From: Ascoidea asiatica
Lineage: Eukaryota > Ascomycota > Saccharomycetes > Ascoideales > Ascoideaceae
Length of the DNA stretch: 64,000 nt
Reading direction: 5' to 3'
Assembly (NCBI GenBank): GCA_001600695.1
Contig: BCKQ01000005.1
Coordinates: 260,593-324,592 of the forward strand
The translations under genes and the position numbers were made by a program. Below, piece after piece: positions 50,276-60,267 of this stretch (the stretch's first letter is position 1; each line of letters opens with the position of its first letter). The notes below the pieces were generated by a model that saw only the letters and a program-made list of their open reading frames with translations, had not been told where the DNA came from and did no database searches.

Positions 50276-50708
50276 ATAATGAAAAAAAAAAAATGTTTAG
50301 TTCTGCTGTTGGTATAGTGATTCTCTCAAATAATTTATTTCTGACAAAGACACCAATACGTTAGTACAATCGAAGTAAACCGCAGAAGCAGAGGCAGAAG
50401 CTCTACAATTTGCTGTTCCAGACAATGTTGCTCCGCATTCTTTCTCAAGATCTCTCTGCCATCCGGGCCCGGTTTTTTTCCTGGCCCGGCGGAGAGCACC
50501 AAACTTCGGTTCCACTCAAAACGCTGTTTTTGAGGTAGCGAGTTTGAAAAGAAACTGAGTATCAAGCTCCATTGCTTTTTTCACTGAAGGAATTTAAAAT
50601 GTTATTGGAACAAAATAAAGGAAGAGCTTTTTTCTCTTTGAAATAATAACAATATACAAGTAAATTTGTTGTTAAATATAAAGCAAACTAAAAGTTCCTT
50701 GAATATCA
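50276..50708. other. Divergent promoter FMP40 / TIM8 with GC-rich island
   Basis: Within AT-rich surroundings, about 50375-50545 is GC-rich and carries a perfect hairpin (listed separately). A 72-codon open stretch (50515 to 50297, minus) crosses the island but resembles nothing known and is probably a by-product of composition; it could also act as an upstream reading frame of FMP40. Confidence 0.5.
50463..50489. repeat. GC hairpin CCGGGCC - 13 nt - GGCCCGG
   Basis: A perfect 7-bp GC-only inverted repeat with a T-rich 13-nt loop, inside the GC island between FMP40 and TIM8. It would be a strong stem in RNA or extruded DNA and stands out in this AT-rich genome. Confidence 0.7.
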
Positions 50709-51063
50709 ATGTCTAGCTTATCTTTAGATGCTGTCGAATCTTTGGATGTCAACTCTAAAAAGGAAATTATGCAGTGGATTCAATCTGAAAAATCTAAATC
50801 AAAGGTTCAAGAATCAATTCACAATTTCACAAATATTTGTTTTAAAAAATGTATATTCAAAGTAGATTCACCTGAGCTTTCTTCTACTGAATCTAATTGT
50901 TTAAATGGCTGCTTGAATAATTTTTTAGATATTAATATCAAAGTAGTTAAAGGGTATGTATTAGTTAAAAAAAAATCACTTCAAGCTTTTAATTTTTTGA
51001 AATTTCAGTTTACTAATCTTTTTTTATCATTCTAGACTTCAGTCTGTACAAAAGCAAATTTAA
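50709..51063 (+). CDS. TIM8: Small Tim chaperone Tim8, spliced
   Basis: Exons 50709-50953 and 51036-51063 give 90 residues. The first exon encodes MSSLSLDAVESLDVNSKKEI, very close to yeast Tim8. The twin CX3C motifs are CFKKC and CLNGC, the latter followed by LNNFLDINIKVVKG. Splicing completes the Gly codon and yields GLQSVQKQI, matching the GLQ that follows in yeast Tim8; without splicing the frame runs into an unrelated intronic tail. Role: with Tim13, escorts hydrophobic precursors such as Tim23 across the intermembrane space. Its disulfides are made by Mia40, also encoded in this window. Confidence 0.95.
50954..51035 (+). other. Intron of TIM8 (82 bp)
   Basis: Donor GTATGT at 50954, branch-like TACTAAT at 51011-51017, acceptor TCTAG ending at 51035. 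It is located near the very 3' end of the coding sequence, leaving a 28-nt final coding exon. Confidence 0.93.
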
Positions 51064-51431
51064 TCAAATTTGAAGAAATATGATTAAATATGATTAAATA
51101 TAAATAAATGTAAATAAATTAAATTTTCAAATAAATTAATATTATTATCTACTGAATATATACGTTTTGTATATTCTATATAATTTGGTATTAATAATAT
51201 TTCTTTTTCACTACAGGCTCTTGACAAAATCATCAGAAAGTAGAATAGGAAAGATTTTTACAAACATTTAGCTATTAAAAATCTTTCATATATACTGCAC
51301 ATACTTCATAAATTTACCAAAATTATCATTTTCTGCCAAAAAAAAAAAAAAAAAATTTGATTAGAAATAGCAATATGGAAATAAATATATATAATTTTAA
51401 AATTTTATATTGAGTTATTTTTTTTTCTTTT
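51064..51431. other. Convergent intergenic region TIM8 / secreted protein
   Basis: AT-rich, with ATTAAATATG-type repeats near 51080-51120 and an A run near 51340-51357. No gene seen. Confidence 0.55.
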
Positions 51432-53366
51432 TTAAAATTGATTTATTTCAGATAATTCCGGCATATGATTTGAAACAACATTATGATTTCCAGACTCTTG
51501 TTTGATTTTTCTGAAAGGAATATTTTTCAACAATCTTCCTTTTCCTGCTCTTATGCTTTTTAATGTGATTGGATTAGTGAATCCACCATTTCCATTAATC
51601 TCAATTCCATCTGAATTGTATTCATGTCGAGTTTTTTTGTAAACAGTAATTGGTGGTTCTGGTAAAGTATTAGACTTAACTTCTGTGCGTGGTTGATTTG
51701 GAGCTGATATTAAAACTGCTTCAGGCTGAAGTTCATTTTCTAGTTCTTGATTGATTTCTTGATTATTTTGAGCAACTTTAGAGTTATTAATCAGAGATTT
51801 TGTATCCGAAGTAGACTGATCAAGATCCATAAGAAACTCTTGTTGCTGATTTTTAGTATTTGTTGACCGAGCTCTATGTACCTCAGGTCGTGCTAATTCT
51901 CTTGCTTTTGCTTCCTTTTTTTCTACTTCACTATTATTTTTCAAAAAAGATTTACGATTATCTTGAAAGTTGTTAGCATTATCACTGAGCTTTTCTTTAT
52001 TAGTTAAAATATTCCCAGGACTAACTTTTTTGAAGTTAGCTTCATTCAAAGGACTGGACATAAAAGTTACCTTTCTATTCAAATTAGGATTGATTTCAGG
52101 GAAATGAATAGGAACTGCTTCTTGACCATTAGATTGAGTTATAGTTTCAGGTTTATATTCCAAATTGGATTTTATTCTATCAGGATTTTTTACAGGCAAA
52201 TTGAATATGGGAATCTCTTCAAAATTTTTGCTATTTTGATTTGAAAAATCTGATAATTCTGGAAGTTTGTTTAAACCTTGTGAGTTTTCTTCTATTTTTT
52301 GTTCTGGAGTATCATTAGAATCTATTGCCTCCATCGAATCTGATTTATCTGGAACATTCAAATCGGAAGATGAGTCGTTATCAGACTTTGAGGATTTTTC
52401 TTGTTGATTAGTCGAAGTGAAAGTTTTTTTTTCAGTTTTATCTTTTGGAATCTCAGAACTGATTATTTTAGATGAGAGTGAATCTTTTAATCTCTGACGT
52501 CTATTGTTTTTATCTAGATTAAATTTGTCCTTAATTTTCCGTTTTATATTATCTTTAACTTTTTTTAGAGGTTTATCTTCATATGTAGATTTTTCTTCCT
52601 TTTCATCTTTTTCCTCATTTTCATATCTTTCATCTTGTTCTTCTTGCATAAATTCATGGTTATGGACAGGTTTATTATTCAAGACAGTGTTTTCTTCAAA
52701 ATGAACAGGTTTATTACGAACAGGAATAACAGTTTCTTGAGTAGGACCATTATTAATAATTAGAGTATTAACCTGCTTTTGACTAATCTGCTTGTCCTTA
52801 AGTGTTGGCTCGTTTTTATTTAATTTTTGAGGAATTGAATTATCCTCAAATGGGGTATTCTTTGTTTCAACATTAATTGGATTCTTATGAACAATATTTT
52901 CACTTGTAGATGAGAAATCAGTATTAAATTGATGTTCTTGAAGAATTGGAGAAATTAAGCCATCATGTGAAATAGATTTAGAAATATCTAAGTTTTCTTT
53001 TGTTTCTTTTGACAACTGAGTTTCTAAAGGTTTAAGTTCAATTGTTTTTTTTGAAATTTCAGGTTTGAATTCACCACTTGTATTATATGGAGCAATTGCT
53101 AAATCAATTCCATTTGCTAAACAAGAACCAGAAAAATGATCTCTTGATGCAAAAAAATGTTCCTGTTTCAAACAGACATCAGTTATACATCCCATAATTG
53201 ATAGTTTATTATAACATAAAAATTCCATGGTAGCAGGTTTATTAAATGACCATTTTGCTACAGAATCTGAACAAATTTGATAACATTGAGGAGGCCCAGT
53301 TGCCGCACCTTTTATAATAGTAATATAAAAAGGAACTAAAAGAAATAATTTAATATGCTTAAGCAT
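51432..53366 (-). CDS. Secreted protein with a six-cysteine CFEM-like N-terminal domain and long charged tail
   Basis: 644 residues. A signal peptide (MLKHIKLFLLVPFYITIIKGA) precedes a small Cys domain with C28, C32, C51, C60, C65 and C82. The spacings C-x3-C, the LC then GC-x4-C, and the final Cys follow a CFEM domain, but two of its eight cysteines are missing and no CxC pair is present. The remaining ~550 residues are hydrophilic, Lys/Glu/Ser/Asn-rich, with several dibasic sites and one NTS glycosylation sequon (residues 94-96). There is no C-terminal hydrophobic tail, so no GPI anchor is expected. CFEM proteins bind haem or act in the fungal cell wall; whether this one does is unknown. 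I do not recognise a named ortholog. Confidence 0.7.
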   Translation of the reverse strand: MLKHIKLFLLVPFYITIIKGAATGPPQCYQICSDSVAKWSFNKPATMEFLCYNKLSIMGCITDVCLKQEHFFASRDHFSGSCLANGIDLAIAPYNTSGEFKPEISKKTIELKPLETQLSKETKENLDISKSISHDGLISPILQEHQFNTDFSSTSENIVHKNPINVETKNTPFEDNSIPQKLNKNEPTLKDKQISQKQVNTLIINNGPTQETVIPVRNKPVHFEENTVLNNKPVHNHEFMQEEQDERYENEEKDEKEEKSTYEDKPLKKVKDNIKRKIKDKFNLDKNNRRQRLKDSLSSKIISSEIPKDKTEKKTFTSTNQQEKSSKSDNDSSSDLNVPDKSDSMEAIDSNDTPEQKIEENSQGLNKLPELSDFSNQNSKNFEEIPIFNLPVKNPDRIKSNLEYKPETITQSNGQEAVPIHFPEINPNLNRKVTFMSSPLNEANFKKVSPGNILTNKEKLSDNANNFQDNRKSFLKNNSEVEKKEAKARELARPEVHRARSTNTKNQQQEFLMDLDQSTSDTKSLINNSKVAQNNQEINQELENELQPEAVLISAPNQPRTEVKSNTLPEPPITVYKKTRHEYNSDGIEINGNGGFTNPITLKSIRAGKGRLLKNIPFRKIKQESGNHNVVSNHMPELSEINQF

Positions 53367-54092
53367 TTTTAATAATTAGTTTAAAAGATTAAAAGATTGA
53401 AATTTCATTAAATGAGTATTCTCTTTTATTTGAAATTTTTTATTTGGTTATAGTTAATCAAGTTTTAAGTTCTCTTTTATTCTATATTTATTCATAATAA
53501 CCTAAGAATAAAAACCAATAATTATAAATCTTGTTTATTATTTTCAAACATTACAGTGACGTTATATTAAAAATGCATAAATTACATCAAAAGTACGTAT
53601 ATTGAACAAAACTAAGCTATATTCAAAATAACTATGCTCAAAGGATAATTTTTTTCTCAATAAAAATTCTTTTTTTAACACAAAACCTATTTTCAATGTA
53701 ATAAACACTAAAATTTTGAATTCTTATTTTGAAAAAATAAAAAAAAAAATTCAGTGATCTTTCAAATCTTTGTGTTCTTCAAAATAAACTCAATCCATTT
53801 TAATTCAATCACAGACACTGAAGCCATATCTGTGGATGAACTTTAAAGAACGTAGTCAAACGAAAGGTACAATACGGTAGAGCAGTGTAAAGCACAGAAT
53901 GTTACGATAACTTCGGCGTTAACTTAAAAACTATATAATAAAATGGCAGAGAAAATATAATGAAATAAATGAAATAAAATGAATTAAAGTGTAATATCTA
54001 AATACTTTTACAGATTTTTATAAATGTACCGTTTTATTTTTTTATTTTTATTTTTTTTTTATTGAAGAAAAAAGAATTGAACTTTTAAAAAA
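53367..54092. other. Intergenic region upstream of the secreted-protein gene
   Basis: About 730 bp between two leftward genes: promoter of the secreted protein and 3' end of glycogen synthase. AT-rich; no gene or clear motif found. Confidence 0.5.
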
Positions 54093-56177
54093 TTAATCAG
54101 ATGAATGGCCATCATCAGTTGCTGGGGCTGAGACACCTCTTAAAGTAAGAGGATAAAAATCTTCATTATCAGAATCGTTTTCATTTAATTTGAAGCCCAT
54201 ATAATCTTCAGTTCCTAAAAGTTCATTTGATTCTTGTAAAGTTCCTAAATCACCGGGAGTCATTAAAGTTGATCTATCTTTTGGCGAACCTGGAGCAGAT
54301 AATGGTCTTGTTAATTTAACTTGATGAGAATTAGAAAAAGGATTTGAACCACCAGTTTTAAATTGATCAGGGTAAGCTCTTCTTAAGGCTAATTGTCTTG
54401 CTTTTATATATTCTAAACCCATTCTTTTCCAATCAAGTAAATCAGATAATCTTTCAGTTCTATTTCTTTGATTAATTCTTTGTCTTCTAGTTTTTTGAGC
54501 AAAATCAAACATATAATCAGTTAATTGATCAATACTTTCATCAACAGATTTTAATCTTCTATCAACAATATAAATACCATAATCAGCAGAATTTTCTATT
54601 AAATCTTCCATATAACAACCAAAACCAGATAAATTTGTTGTAATTGAAGGAACACCCATTACAGTACATTCAGCAGGGGTATAACCCCAAGGTTCATAAT
54701 AAGAAGGAAAAACACCTAAATGACAACCTCTAACAAATTCATCATAATCTAAAGGTAAAACAGGATTATTTGAATTTAAAAATTCAGGATGAAAAATTAT
54801 TTTAACTCTATCTTCAGATTTATTAAATAATTGAACTTTTCTAATTTGATTTAAAATTGGATCATTTGCATCATCAGTCATATTATGAGTTACAATTGGT
54901 GGTAAAGAATCTCTTTTTAAAGCAAAAACTCTTCTTTTTAAAAGAACTCTATCAGCAGGTTTAATTAATTCATCTAAAGTTGGAACTTCTTTACCATGTT
55001 GTTGATATCTTGCAGAATGATCTAATAATCTTTTACCAATTGAAACTTGTAATTCACTTACAGTATTTTCTAAAGCTTTTATTACAGCTTGACCTCTTAA
55101 AGTTTCAGCAGTATAAGAATTAGTTAAAGCAGGCATAATTATAAAAGCAATAACAGTCATTTTTGAACCAGATTCTTTTAATTTATGATTTAATCTTGCA
55201 AGAGATTCAATAAAAAAATCAGCACCTTTATTTCTATATTCATATCTACCAGCAATAAAAAAATATAAAGTATTTTCTAAATCAAAATCATATTTACCAT
55301 AAAAATGACCTCTAACAAAATCATTAATTTTTTCTTTTTTTAAAGCATGTAAATTTTGAAATTCATGAACAGCAGAAAATTTAACAACATTTAAACCATT
55401 TGGTAAAACACCATCAGGTTTTCTTTTTAATAAATGTTCAGATTCATAAGCAGTAATATGAGAAACGGTTGTAAAAACATCAGCAGAATGAGCAGCAGCT
55501 CTTTCAATACAATATCTATGATATATACCTCTTTTACCAGCTTCAGCATCAACATCAAAATTTGATAAATTATTATAAAAATCTACAGAACCTGCACAAA
55601 GATATCTACCAAGTAAAGTTGCATGAGTTGTAAAAATAGTTGTTGTATCAATTCTTCTTTTTCTACATAAAGGTAAAGCAACAGCAGCTAACCATTCATG
55701 ACAATGAGTAATAATTGCTCTTTCTCTATCATGGAATGCTAATTCCCCAATAAACCAAGCAACTAAATAACCTAATAATATAGCATTATTTGATTCTTCA
55801 TCATTTGGAGGAGTTGGAATTGCAGCAACATTCCAAAGATCAGCTTTCCATTCATCTAAAAATCTTTTACCAGAATTTAAATCAAAAAATAAAACTCTTG
55901 GAGCACCTTCAATTAACCATCTACCATACATCCAAATAATACCTTTTGAAGACATTGAATCTAAAGCAGCTTTAATTTTTTCATCTTTTAATGGTAATTC
56001 TTCAACTTCAATTTTAACGGAATTATAATTTAAAGGACCAATTAAAGTATATCTTTCTCTATATTCAGCAACAGTAATTGGAGCTTTTGATTTTAAAACA
56101 GAATAAATTCCACCAACTCTATTTGCAACTTCAGTTGCAACTTCAAATAATAAATGATTTTTTATATCTCTTGTCAT
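54093..56177 (-). CDS. GSY1: Glycogen synthase (GT3)
   Basis: 694 residues, close to yeast Gsy2. The N-terminus has [21 protein letters not shown] with the donor-loop Lys. Catalytic features: [48 protein letters not shown], and the E-x7-E motif in [28 protein letters not shown]. The Arg cluster that senses glucose-6-phosphate is in [22 protein letters not shown]. The C-terminal phosphoregulatory tail is conserved: [12 protein letters not shown] and [10 protein letters not shown], the same sites as yeast Gsy2. Role: elongates glycogen from UDP-glucose in the cytosol, switched off by phosphorylation of that tail. Which of the two yeast paralogs it corresponds to is not meaningful here; a single ancestral gene is likely. 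In the part of the frame I checked codon by codon I found no CTG. Confidence 0.96.
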   Translation of the reverse strand: MTRDIKNHLLFEVATEVANRVGGIYSVLKSKAPITVAEYRERYTLIGPLNYNSVKIEVEELPLKDEKIKAALDSMSSKGIIWMYGRWLIEGAPRVLFFDLNSGKRFLDEWKADLWNVAAIPTPPNDEESNNAILLGYLVAWFIGELAFHDRERAIITHCHEWLAAVALPLCRKRRIDTTTIFTTHATLLGRYLCAGSVDFYNNLSNFDVDAEAGKRGIYHRYCIERAAAHSADVFTTVSHITAYESEHLLKRKPDGVLPNGLNVVKFSAVHEFQNLHALKKEKINDFVRGHFYGKYDFDLENTLYFFIAGRYEYRNKGADFFIESLARLNHKLKESGSKMTVIAFIIMPALTNSYTAETLRGQAVIKALENTVSELQVSIGKRLLDHSARYQQHGKEVPTLDELIKPADRVLLKRRVFALKRDSLPPIVTHNMTDDANDPILNQIRKVQLFNKSEDRVKIIFHPEFLNSNNPVLPLDYDEFVRGCHLGVFPSYYEPWGYTPAECTVMGVPSITTNLSGFGCYMEDLIENSADYGIYIVDRRLKSVDESIDQLTDYMFDFAQKTRRQRINQRNRTERLSDLLDWKRMGLEYIKARQLALRRAYPDQFKTGGSNPFSNSHQVKLTRPLSAPGSPKDRSTLMTPGDLGTLQESNELLGTEDYMGFKLNENDSDNEDFYPLTLRGVSAPATDDGHSSD

Positions 56178-56493
56178 TTTTTGAATTGAATATGAATATT
56201 TTTAATTTTTTTGTAATATTAATATAAAAATAGATATATATATATAAATAGATAAATATAGATAGATAAATATATAAATATAGATATATGTATAAAATTG
56301 AATGAAGATTCAAGAGAAATGGATATAAAAAATGTGTCTATAATAAATATAAATGAATAGAATGATAAAGTGTTTAATAATGAAAAAAATCTAAATTTTT
56401 ATTATGTTTTTATTATTAATTAATTATTTGGAAATTGAGTTTGAATTAAATTATTATTAGATTATCAATATTGAATTAACGATTGAATTACCT

Positions 56494-56547
56494 ATCGATT
56501 TTATCGATTTTATCGATTCTATTGATTCTATTGATTCTATTGATTCT
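56494..56547. repeat. Nine-bp tandem repeat (ATCGATTTT / ATTGATTCT), six copies
   Basis: Two ATCGATTTT, one ATCGATTCT and three ATTGATTCT units in a row, upstream of glycogen synthase. Confidence 0.85.
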
Positions 56548-57014
56548 TTTGGATTACTATTCCACTATTGTTAGTTGCAATGATGATTGTCTAAGCTGAT
56601 AAGTTAATAAAAAAGTAAAGATTTAAAGATTTAAAGAAACAAAAAACAATGTAAAACAAGAAACAAAAAAAGCAAGAAATGAGGATTAAGAAATAAGAAG
56701 AAAGAAGAAAGAAAAAAGAATGAAATAAAAGAATAAAACAAGAAAACAAGAAAGAACAAAGAAATGAGAAATGAGAAATGAGAAACGAAAAAGTACTGTA
56801 GCTGAAAAATAAAAGATAAAAGATGATAAGTGACTTACTTAACGTACTTAACTTGGGCAAGGGATAATCACTCCAAGATCCTAACGTGAAGGTTGAAGGA
56901 TGAGCAGCTGCAAGTGACTGAACAAACTCATGAACTCATTAAACTTTGGCCCTTGTTGCGATTGTCGGCTCAGACAAAGGATCCAAAATTCACCGCAGAA
57001 GCTCGGAGCGCACG

Positions 57015-57111
57015 ACGCAGAGCGCTTTACGCAGAGCGCTGTCGGATGGATACGCGGGGAGAGAACTGCTGCACCTGCCCTATCTGGGACGCCTGGGACG
57101 CCGGGGACGCC
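57015..57111. repeat. GC-rich tandem repeats in the promoter island
   Basis: ACGCAGAGCGCT occurs twice (57015-57026 and 57029-57040, period 14). GGGACGCC occurs three times (57086, 57095 and 57104, period 9). They lie in the most GC-rich part of the window. Confidence 0.85.
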
Positions 57112-57430
57112 GAGGGTCGGTGCTGGTAGGACGAGACGGGCCCAAATGGGACCCAGTGAGTGATGCTGGATGTATTTCAGGCATCTCCCCGCCACTCTTA
57201 TTGTTTCAGCCACCCGTGTCACCTGACACATTTTTTTTAAAACAAAGGAGTCCAGCTGCCTGGTACTCCTGCGTGTTTTGATTTTGTTGTTTGTATACGA
57301 GAAGCACTGAGTCAGGAACGAGGATTACGCTGCCCAGAAACCTGGTTTCATTTTAGAGCGGCACGTGCCGGTTCTGGTGAAAGTCACTTAATACTATACT
57401 ATTCTTGCACAGCTATTACCATTAGCGTTA

Positions 57431-57462
57431 CACTCACTCACTCACTCACTCACTCACTCACT
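57431..57462. repeat. (CACT)8 microsatellite
   Basis: Eight perfect CACT tetranucleotides. Confidence 0.95.
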
Positions 57463-57622
57463 GTATTTTATTTATGTATTAATTGATTGTATTGATTCTA
57501 CTGATTCTACTGAAGTTATAATTCAAATCATAAAATATTATCCAACAATTCCAGAGGTTTTTCAAATTAACCTTCTATCATTAGCTATTAGCATTATAGA
57601 TTATATCCAACTTAAAATATAG

Positions 57623-57670
57623 AATATAAAATATAAAATATAAAATATAAAATATAAAATATAAAATATA
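57623..57670. repeat. Heptameric TATAAAA tandem repeat
   Basis: About seven near-perfect copies of a 7-bp A/T unit, roughly 230-275 bp upstream of the Rab ATG. Confidence 0.8.
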
Positions 57671-57897
57671 TGCATATGTATATAAAAACTGATCATTTAA
57701 AAATATCATTTAACTCTTCGGGTCAATATATGTAGGTCATTACTGAAATTTATAAATAATTATCATTATATTTATCATTACATTCATTCTTAAATTATAG
57801 ATTTAAAAGTTTTAATTGATTGATTCAAAATTACAGATATATTTATTTTTCAATTTTTTTTCTTTTTTTCTTATTGCAAATATTCAAATTTAATTTA

Positions 57898-58716
57898 ATG
57901 TCAAATTCACTTTCTCCTGGTTCAACTCCAACAATTAAAGTTCTTTTAATTGGTGATCCTGCTGTTGGAAAAACTTCTATAAGAAGTCAATTTATTCATC
58001 ATGTCTTTTCAAATGCCTATAGAGCAACTGTTGGTGGAGATTATTTAACTTCAAGAATTAAATTAGATGATCAATATTTATCTAATATACCAATATCTCA
58101 TTCTCAACCTCAATCTCAATCTCAATCTCAAAATATATATTCTGATCAAGATTCAATTCAAAACTTAAGTATAAATAAAAGTAAAAATCTAAATCAAAAT
58201 CAAAATCAAATAAGTTCATCAAGTGAAGAAAATGAAGCAATTTTACAAATTTGGGATACTGCAGGTCAAGAAAGATTTAATTCAATAGGTAGAACTTTTT
58301 ATAGAGGTACTGATGTTGCAATATTAGTTTATGATATTACAAATCCAAATTCTTTTTATAATTTATCAAAATGGGTATCTGATTTCTTAGAAAATGTTCA
58401 TGTTTCAAAACCAAGTATAATTATTGTAGGTAATAAAATTGATAAACCAATTAATGAACATTTAATAAGTTTAAGACAATGTAGAGATTTTGTATTAAAT
58501 AATGATAATTTTATTGATGAATATTTAAATAATTTAAATCATGATATATTTCAAATATCTGCTAAAAATTTTGATCAAGTTCAACAAATTTTTAAAAGAG
58601 TAACTTATCTTGGTTTAAAAGGTTTAGAACAAAATCATACTGTTATGACTTTCGATAATATTGATATTTCAAGTCAAAATTCTTTAAATCCTCCAAAAAT
58701 GTTTGGTTGTTGTTAA
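57898..58716 (+). CDS. Rab-family small GTPase (Rab7/Ypt7-like) with interswitch insertion
   Basis: 272 residues from ATG 57898; the frame upstream lacks an ATG. G1 is GDPAVGKTS (residues 19-27), switch I is AYRATVGGDYLTSRI with the effector Thr44, G3 is WDTAGQERF starting at W119, G4 is VGNKID, and G5 is ISAKN. The C-terminus MFGCC ends in a double-Cys prenylation motif. Between Thr44 and W119 there are 75 residues, against about 23 in Ypt7. The extra ~50 are Gln/Asn/Ser-rich (SQPQSQSQSQ, NQNQNQ) and fall in the loop between strands beta-2 and beta-3. Role by family: membrane traffic, probably late endosome/vacuole. The FYRGTDVAILVYD and F-x-N-x2-KW features support Rab7 relationship; exact orthology is uncertain. 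Confidence 0.85.
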   Translation: MSNSLSPGSTPTIKVLLIGDPAVGKTSIRSQFIHHVFSNAYRATVGGDYLTSRIKLDDQYLSNIPISHSQPQSQSQSQNIYSDQDSIQNLSINKSKNLNQNQNQISSSSEENEAILQIWDTAGQERFNSIGRTFYRGTDVAILVYDITNPNSFYNLSKWVSDFLENVHVSKPSIIIVGNKIDKPINEHLISLRQCRDFVLNNDNFIDEYLNNLNHDIFQISAKNFDQVQQIFKRVTYLGLKGLEQNHTVMTFDNIDISSQNSLNPPKMFGCC

Positions 58717-59052
58717 TAATTTCTGAATTTTTATTATCTCATTTTTTCTTTTTTTTTTTTTATTTTTATAATGATTTAATTTATTGTCTTATTAGAATAT
58801 TAGAATATTAGAATATTAATCTTTTATTTTTTTCCCATATCCATGCTAATCAATCAAATTACTTCTTTTTCTTACAAAATTAAGTATTTTGTTTCTATTT
58901 AATCTTTTATTTTAATTTTAATTCTTATTTTCATTTTTCTCCATTAAATTTATGTTAATTGCTCTTTTTACCTTTTTCATACTTTTTTTTTTATCACTTT
59001 TAATAATATTATCTACATAATTATAATTTAAATTTTTAATCGTTAATTTATT

Positions 59053-59083
<31 letters not shown>

Positions 59084-59280
59084 CTTTCTTTATTATCTAT
59101 TAAATCCGTTTTTCATATAATATAAAATATACAATATAATCTAATCTAATTTAATAAACAGTTTTTTTTTTGTTTCTATATACAAGAATTATCTATAAAC
59201 TAAAAAAAAAAAGAAAAAGAAAAAAAGTAAAAAAAAATTAATTATTTAATGATTTAATTATTTGTTTATTTATTATTTAT
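58717..59280. other. Convergent intergenic region Rab / MIA40
   Basis: Extremely T-rich on the plus strand, including an uninterrupted T29 run at 59055-59083. TTAGAATA is repeated near 58793-58815. No gene. Confidence 0.6.
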
Positions 59281-60267
59281 TTATTTTTCTTCAGAAATTT
59301 CTCCTGATTCAATAGATTCTGAAGTTACATTATTTACTTTTTTATTTTCAATTTCTTTAGATTCTTTTTTAACTGAATCTTCTAAATTCTGCATTTCTTC
59401 AGGAGTTTCAGGAATTTTATTAGATGATTTTTCTTCATCCTTTTCTAATGGAATTACATCATCATCATCATCTCTTAATTCTTCACTATAAACATCTGGA
59501 TATTTTCTAAAACATGCTTGCATATCTCTAAATTTTTCAAGACAATCAAAACCTTTTGGTTCTGCTTCTGAATAAACAAAACATGAAAAGGCTGCTTTAA
59601 ATTCTTCACCACATGGACCGTTAGCCATTCCACCAAGACAAGGACAATCCCAATTAATTTCACCTGTTTCTGGATTATAAGCACCAGCTTGTTCTTGTTC
59701 TTCTCCTTGGGTTTCTCCTTCTTTTTCTCCTTGTTCTTCTACTTGTTCATCTGATTTTTCTTCAGATACTTCAAATTCGTTTGAAACTTCTTTAATTTTT
59801 TCTTTTGATGGTTTTTGAGATGGAACTCTAGATTGTTCTTCAAGTTTTGATTCCACCACTTTTTCCTTTTCAATTGATTCTAATTTTGAAGAAGATTCCT
59901 CTTCAAACGAAGTTTTTGATTCTTCAGAGTTTTCTTTTGAATTTTCAATTTCTTCCAAATTTTCAATACTTTTGTCTGAAATTTTAGTATCTTCAACAAT
60001 TTCATTCTTAGATTCATCAATAATTTCTTGTTTTTTTTCAACTTTCTTTTTTGGAGAATTAAAATAATATCCAAGAGAAACTGCTCCAATAGCAAACATA
60101 GGTGCTAAAATTTTTGCATAACCATCTGAATTTTGATTTGATTGATTACTAGAATATGTTCTAATTGAAGAAATTCTGGAAATAGATTTTGATCTTAAAA
60201 GTATTCTACTACTTGATGAAAAAGCACGTATTCCACGAAAACCAGAAGACAATATTATTTTTTGCAT
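59281..60267 (-). CDS. MIA40: Mitochondrial intermembrane-space import oxidoreductase Mia40
   Basis: 328 residues. A Ser/Arg-rich presequence ([20 protein letters not shown]) is followed by an inner-membrane anchor near residues 51-68 ([17 protein letters not shown]), as in fungal Mia40. A long Glu/Lys/Ser-rich linker leads to the catalytic domain. This has the redox CPC motif near residues 208-210 (NWDCPCLGG), then the twin CX9C pairs ([11 protein letters not shown] and [11 protein letters not shown]). The acidic tail is family-like. Role: with Erv1, introduces disulfides into CX3C/CX9C proteins, so Tim8 of this window is an expected substrate. Confidence 0.97.
   Translation of the reverse strand: MQKIILSSGFRGIRAFSSSSRILLRSKSISRISSIRTYSSNQSNQNSDGYAKILAPMFAIGAVSLGYYFNSPKKKVEKKQEIIDESKNEIVEDTKISDKSIENLEEIENSKENSEESKTSFEEESSSKLESIEKEKVVESKLEEQSRVPSQKPSKEKIKEVSNEFEVSEEKSDEQVEEQGEKEGETQGEEQEQAGAYNPETGEINWDCPCLGGMANGPCGEEFKAAFSCFVYSEAEPKGFDCLEKFRDMQACFRKYPDVYSEELRDDDDDVIPLEKDEEKSSNKIPETPEEMQNLEDSVKKESKEIENKKVNNVTSESIESGEISEEK

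Larger units (their letters stand above)
56178..57897. other. Divergent region glycogen synthase / Rab GTPase (1.72 kb) with GC island and simple repeats
   Basis: No convincing gene. The region carries a purine-rich AAGAAA/GAAATGA stretch (56640-56790), a GC-rich island (about 56930-57380) and several microsatellites listed separately. Because the island is GC-rich, stop codons are scarce and overlapping open frames appear on both strands; none resembles a known protein. An E-box CACGTG sits at 57362-57367. Confidence 0.5.

Noticed and set aside
50297-50565. Two minus-strand open frames (72 and 76 codons) upstream of FMP40
   Set aside because: They overlap in different frames within the GC island and have no family resemblance; at most one is an upstream reading frame.
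56881-57281. Overlapping open frames on both strands in the GC island (up to 116 codons)
   Set aside because: Three plus-strand frames and one minus-strand frame are open over the same bases simply because GC-rich DNA lacks stops. Composition is rich in Arg/Gly/Pro, unlike every gene here, and no domain is recognisable.
57820-57897. Hydrophobic N-terminal extension of the Rab GTPase
   Set aside because: No ATG; the frame opens with TTG. The ATG at 57898 gives a normal Rab start.
59055-59083. T29 run as a terminator or special element
   Set aside because: Long homopolymers are common in AT-rich yeast intergenic DNA; it is noted only as part of the convergent region.
2939-60267. Clustering of eight mitochondrial genes as a functional island
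   Set aside because: They are interspersed with unrelated genes, have separate promoters and alternate strands; yeast nuclear genomes have many mitochondrial genes, so this is probably chance.
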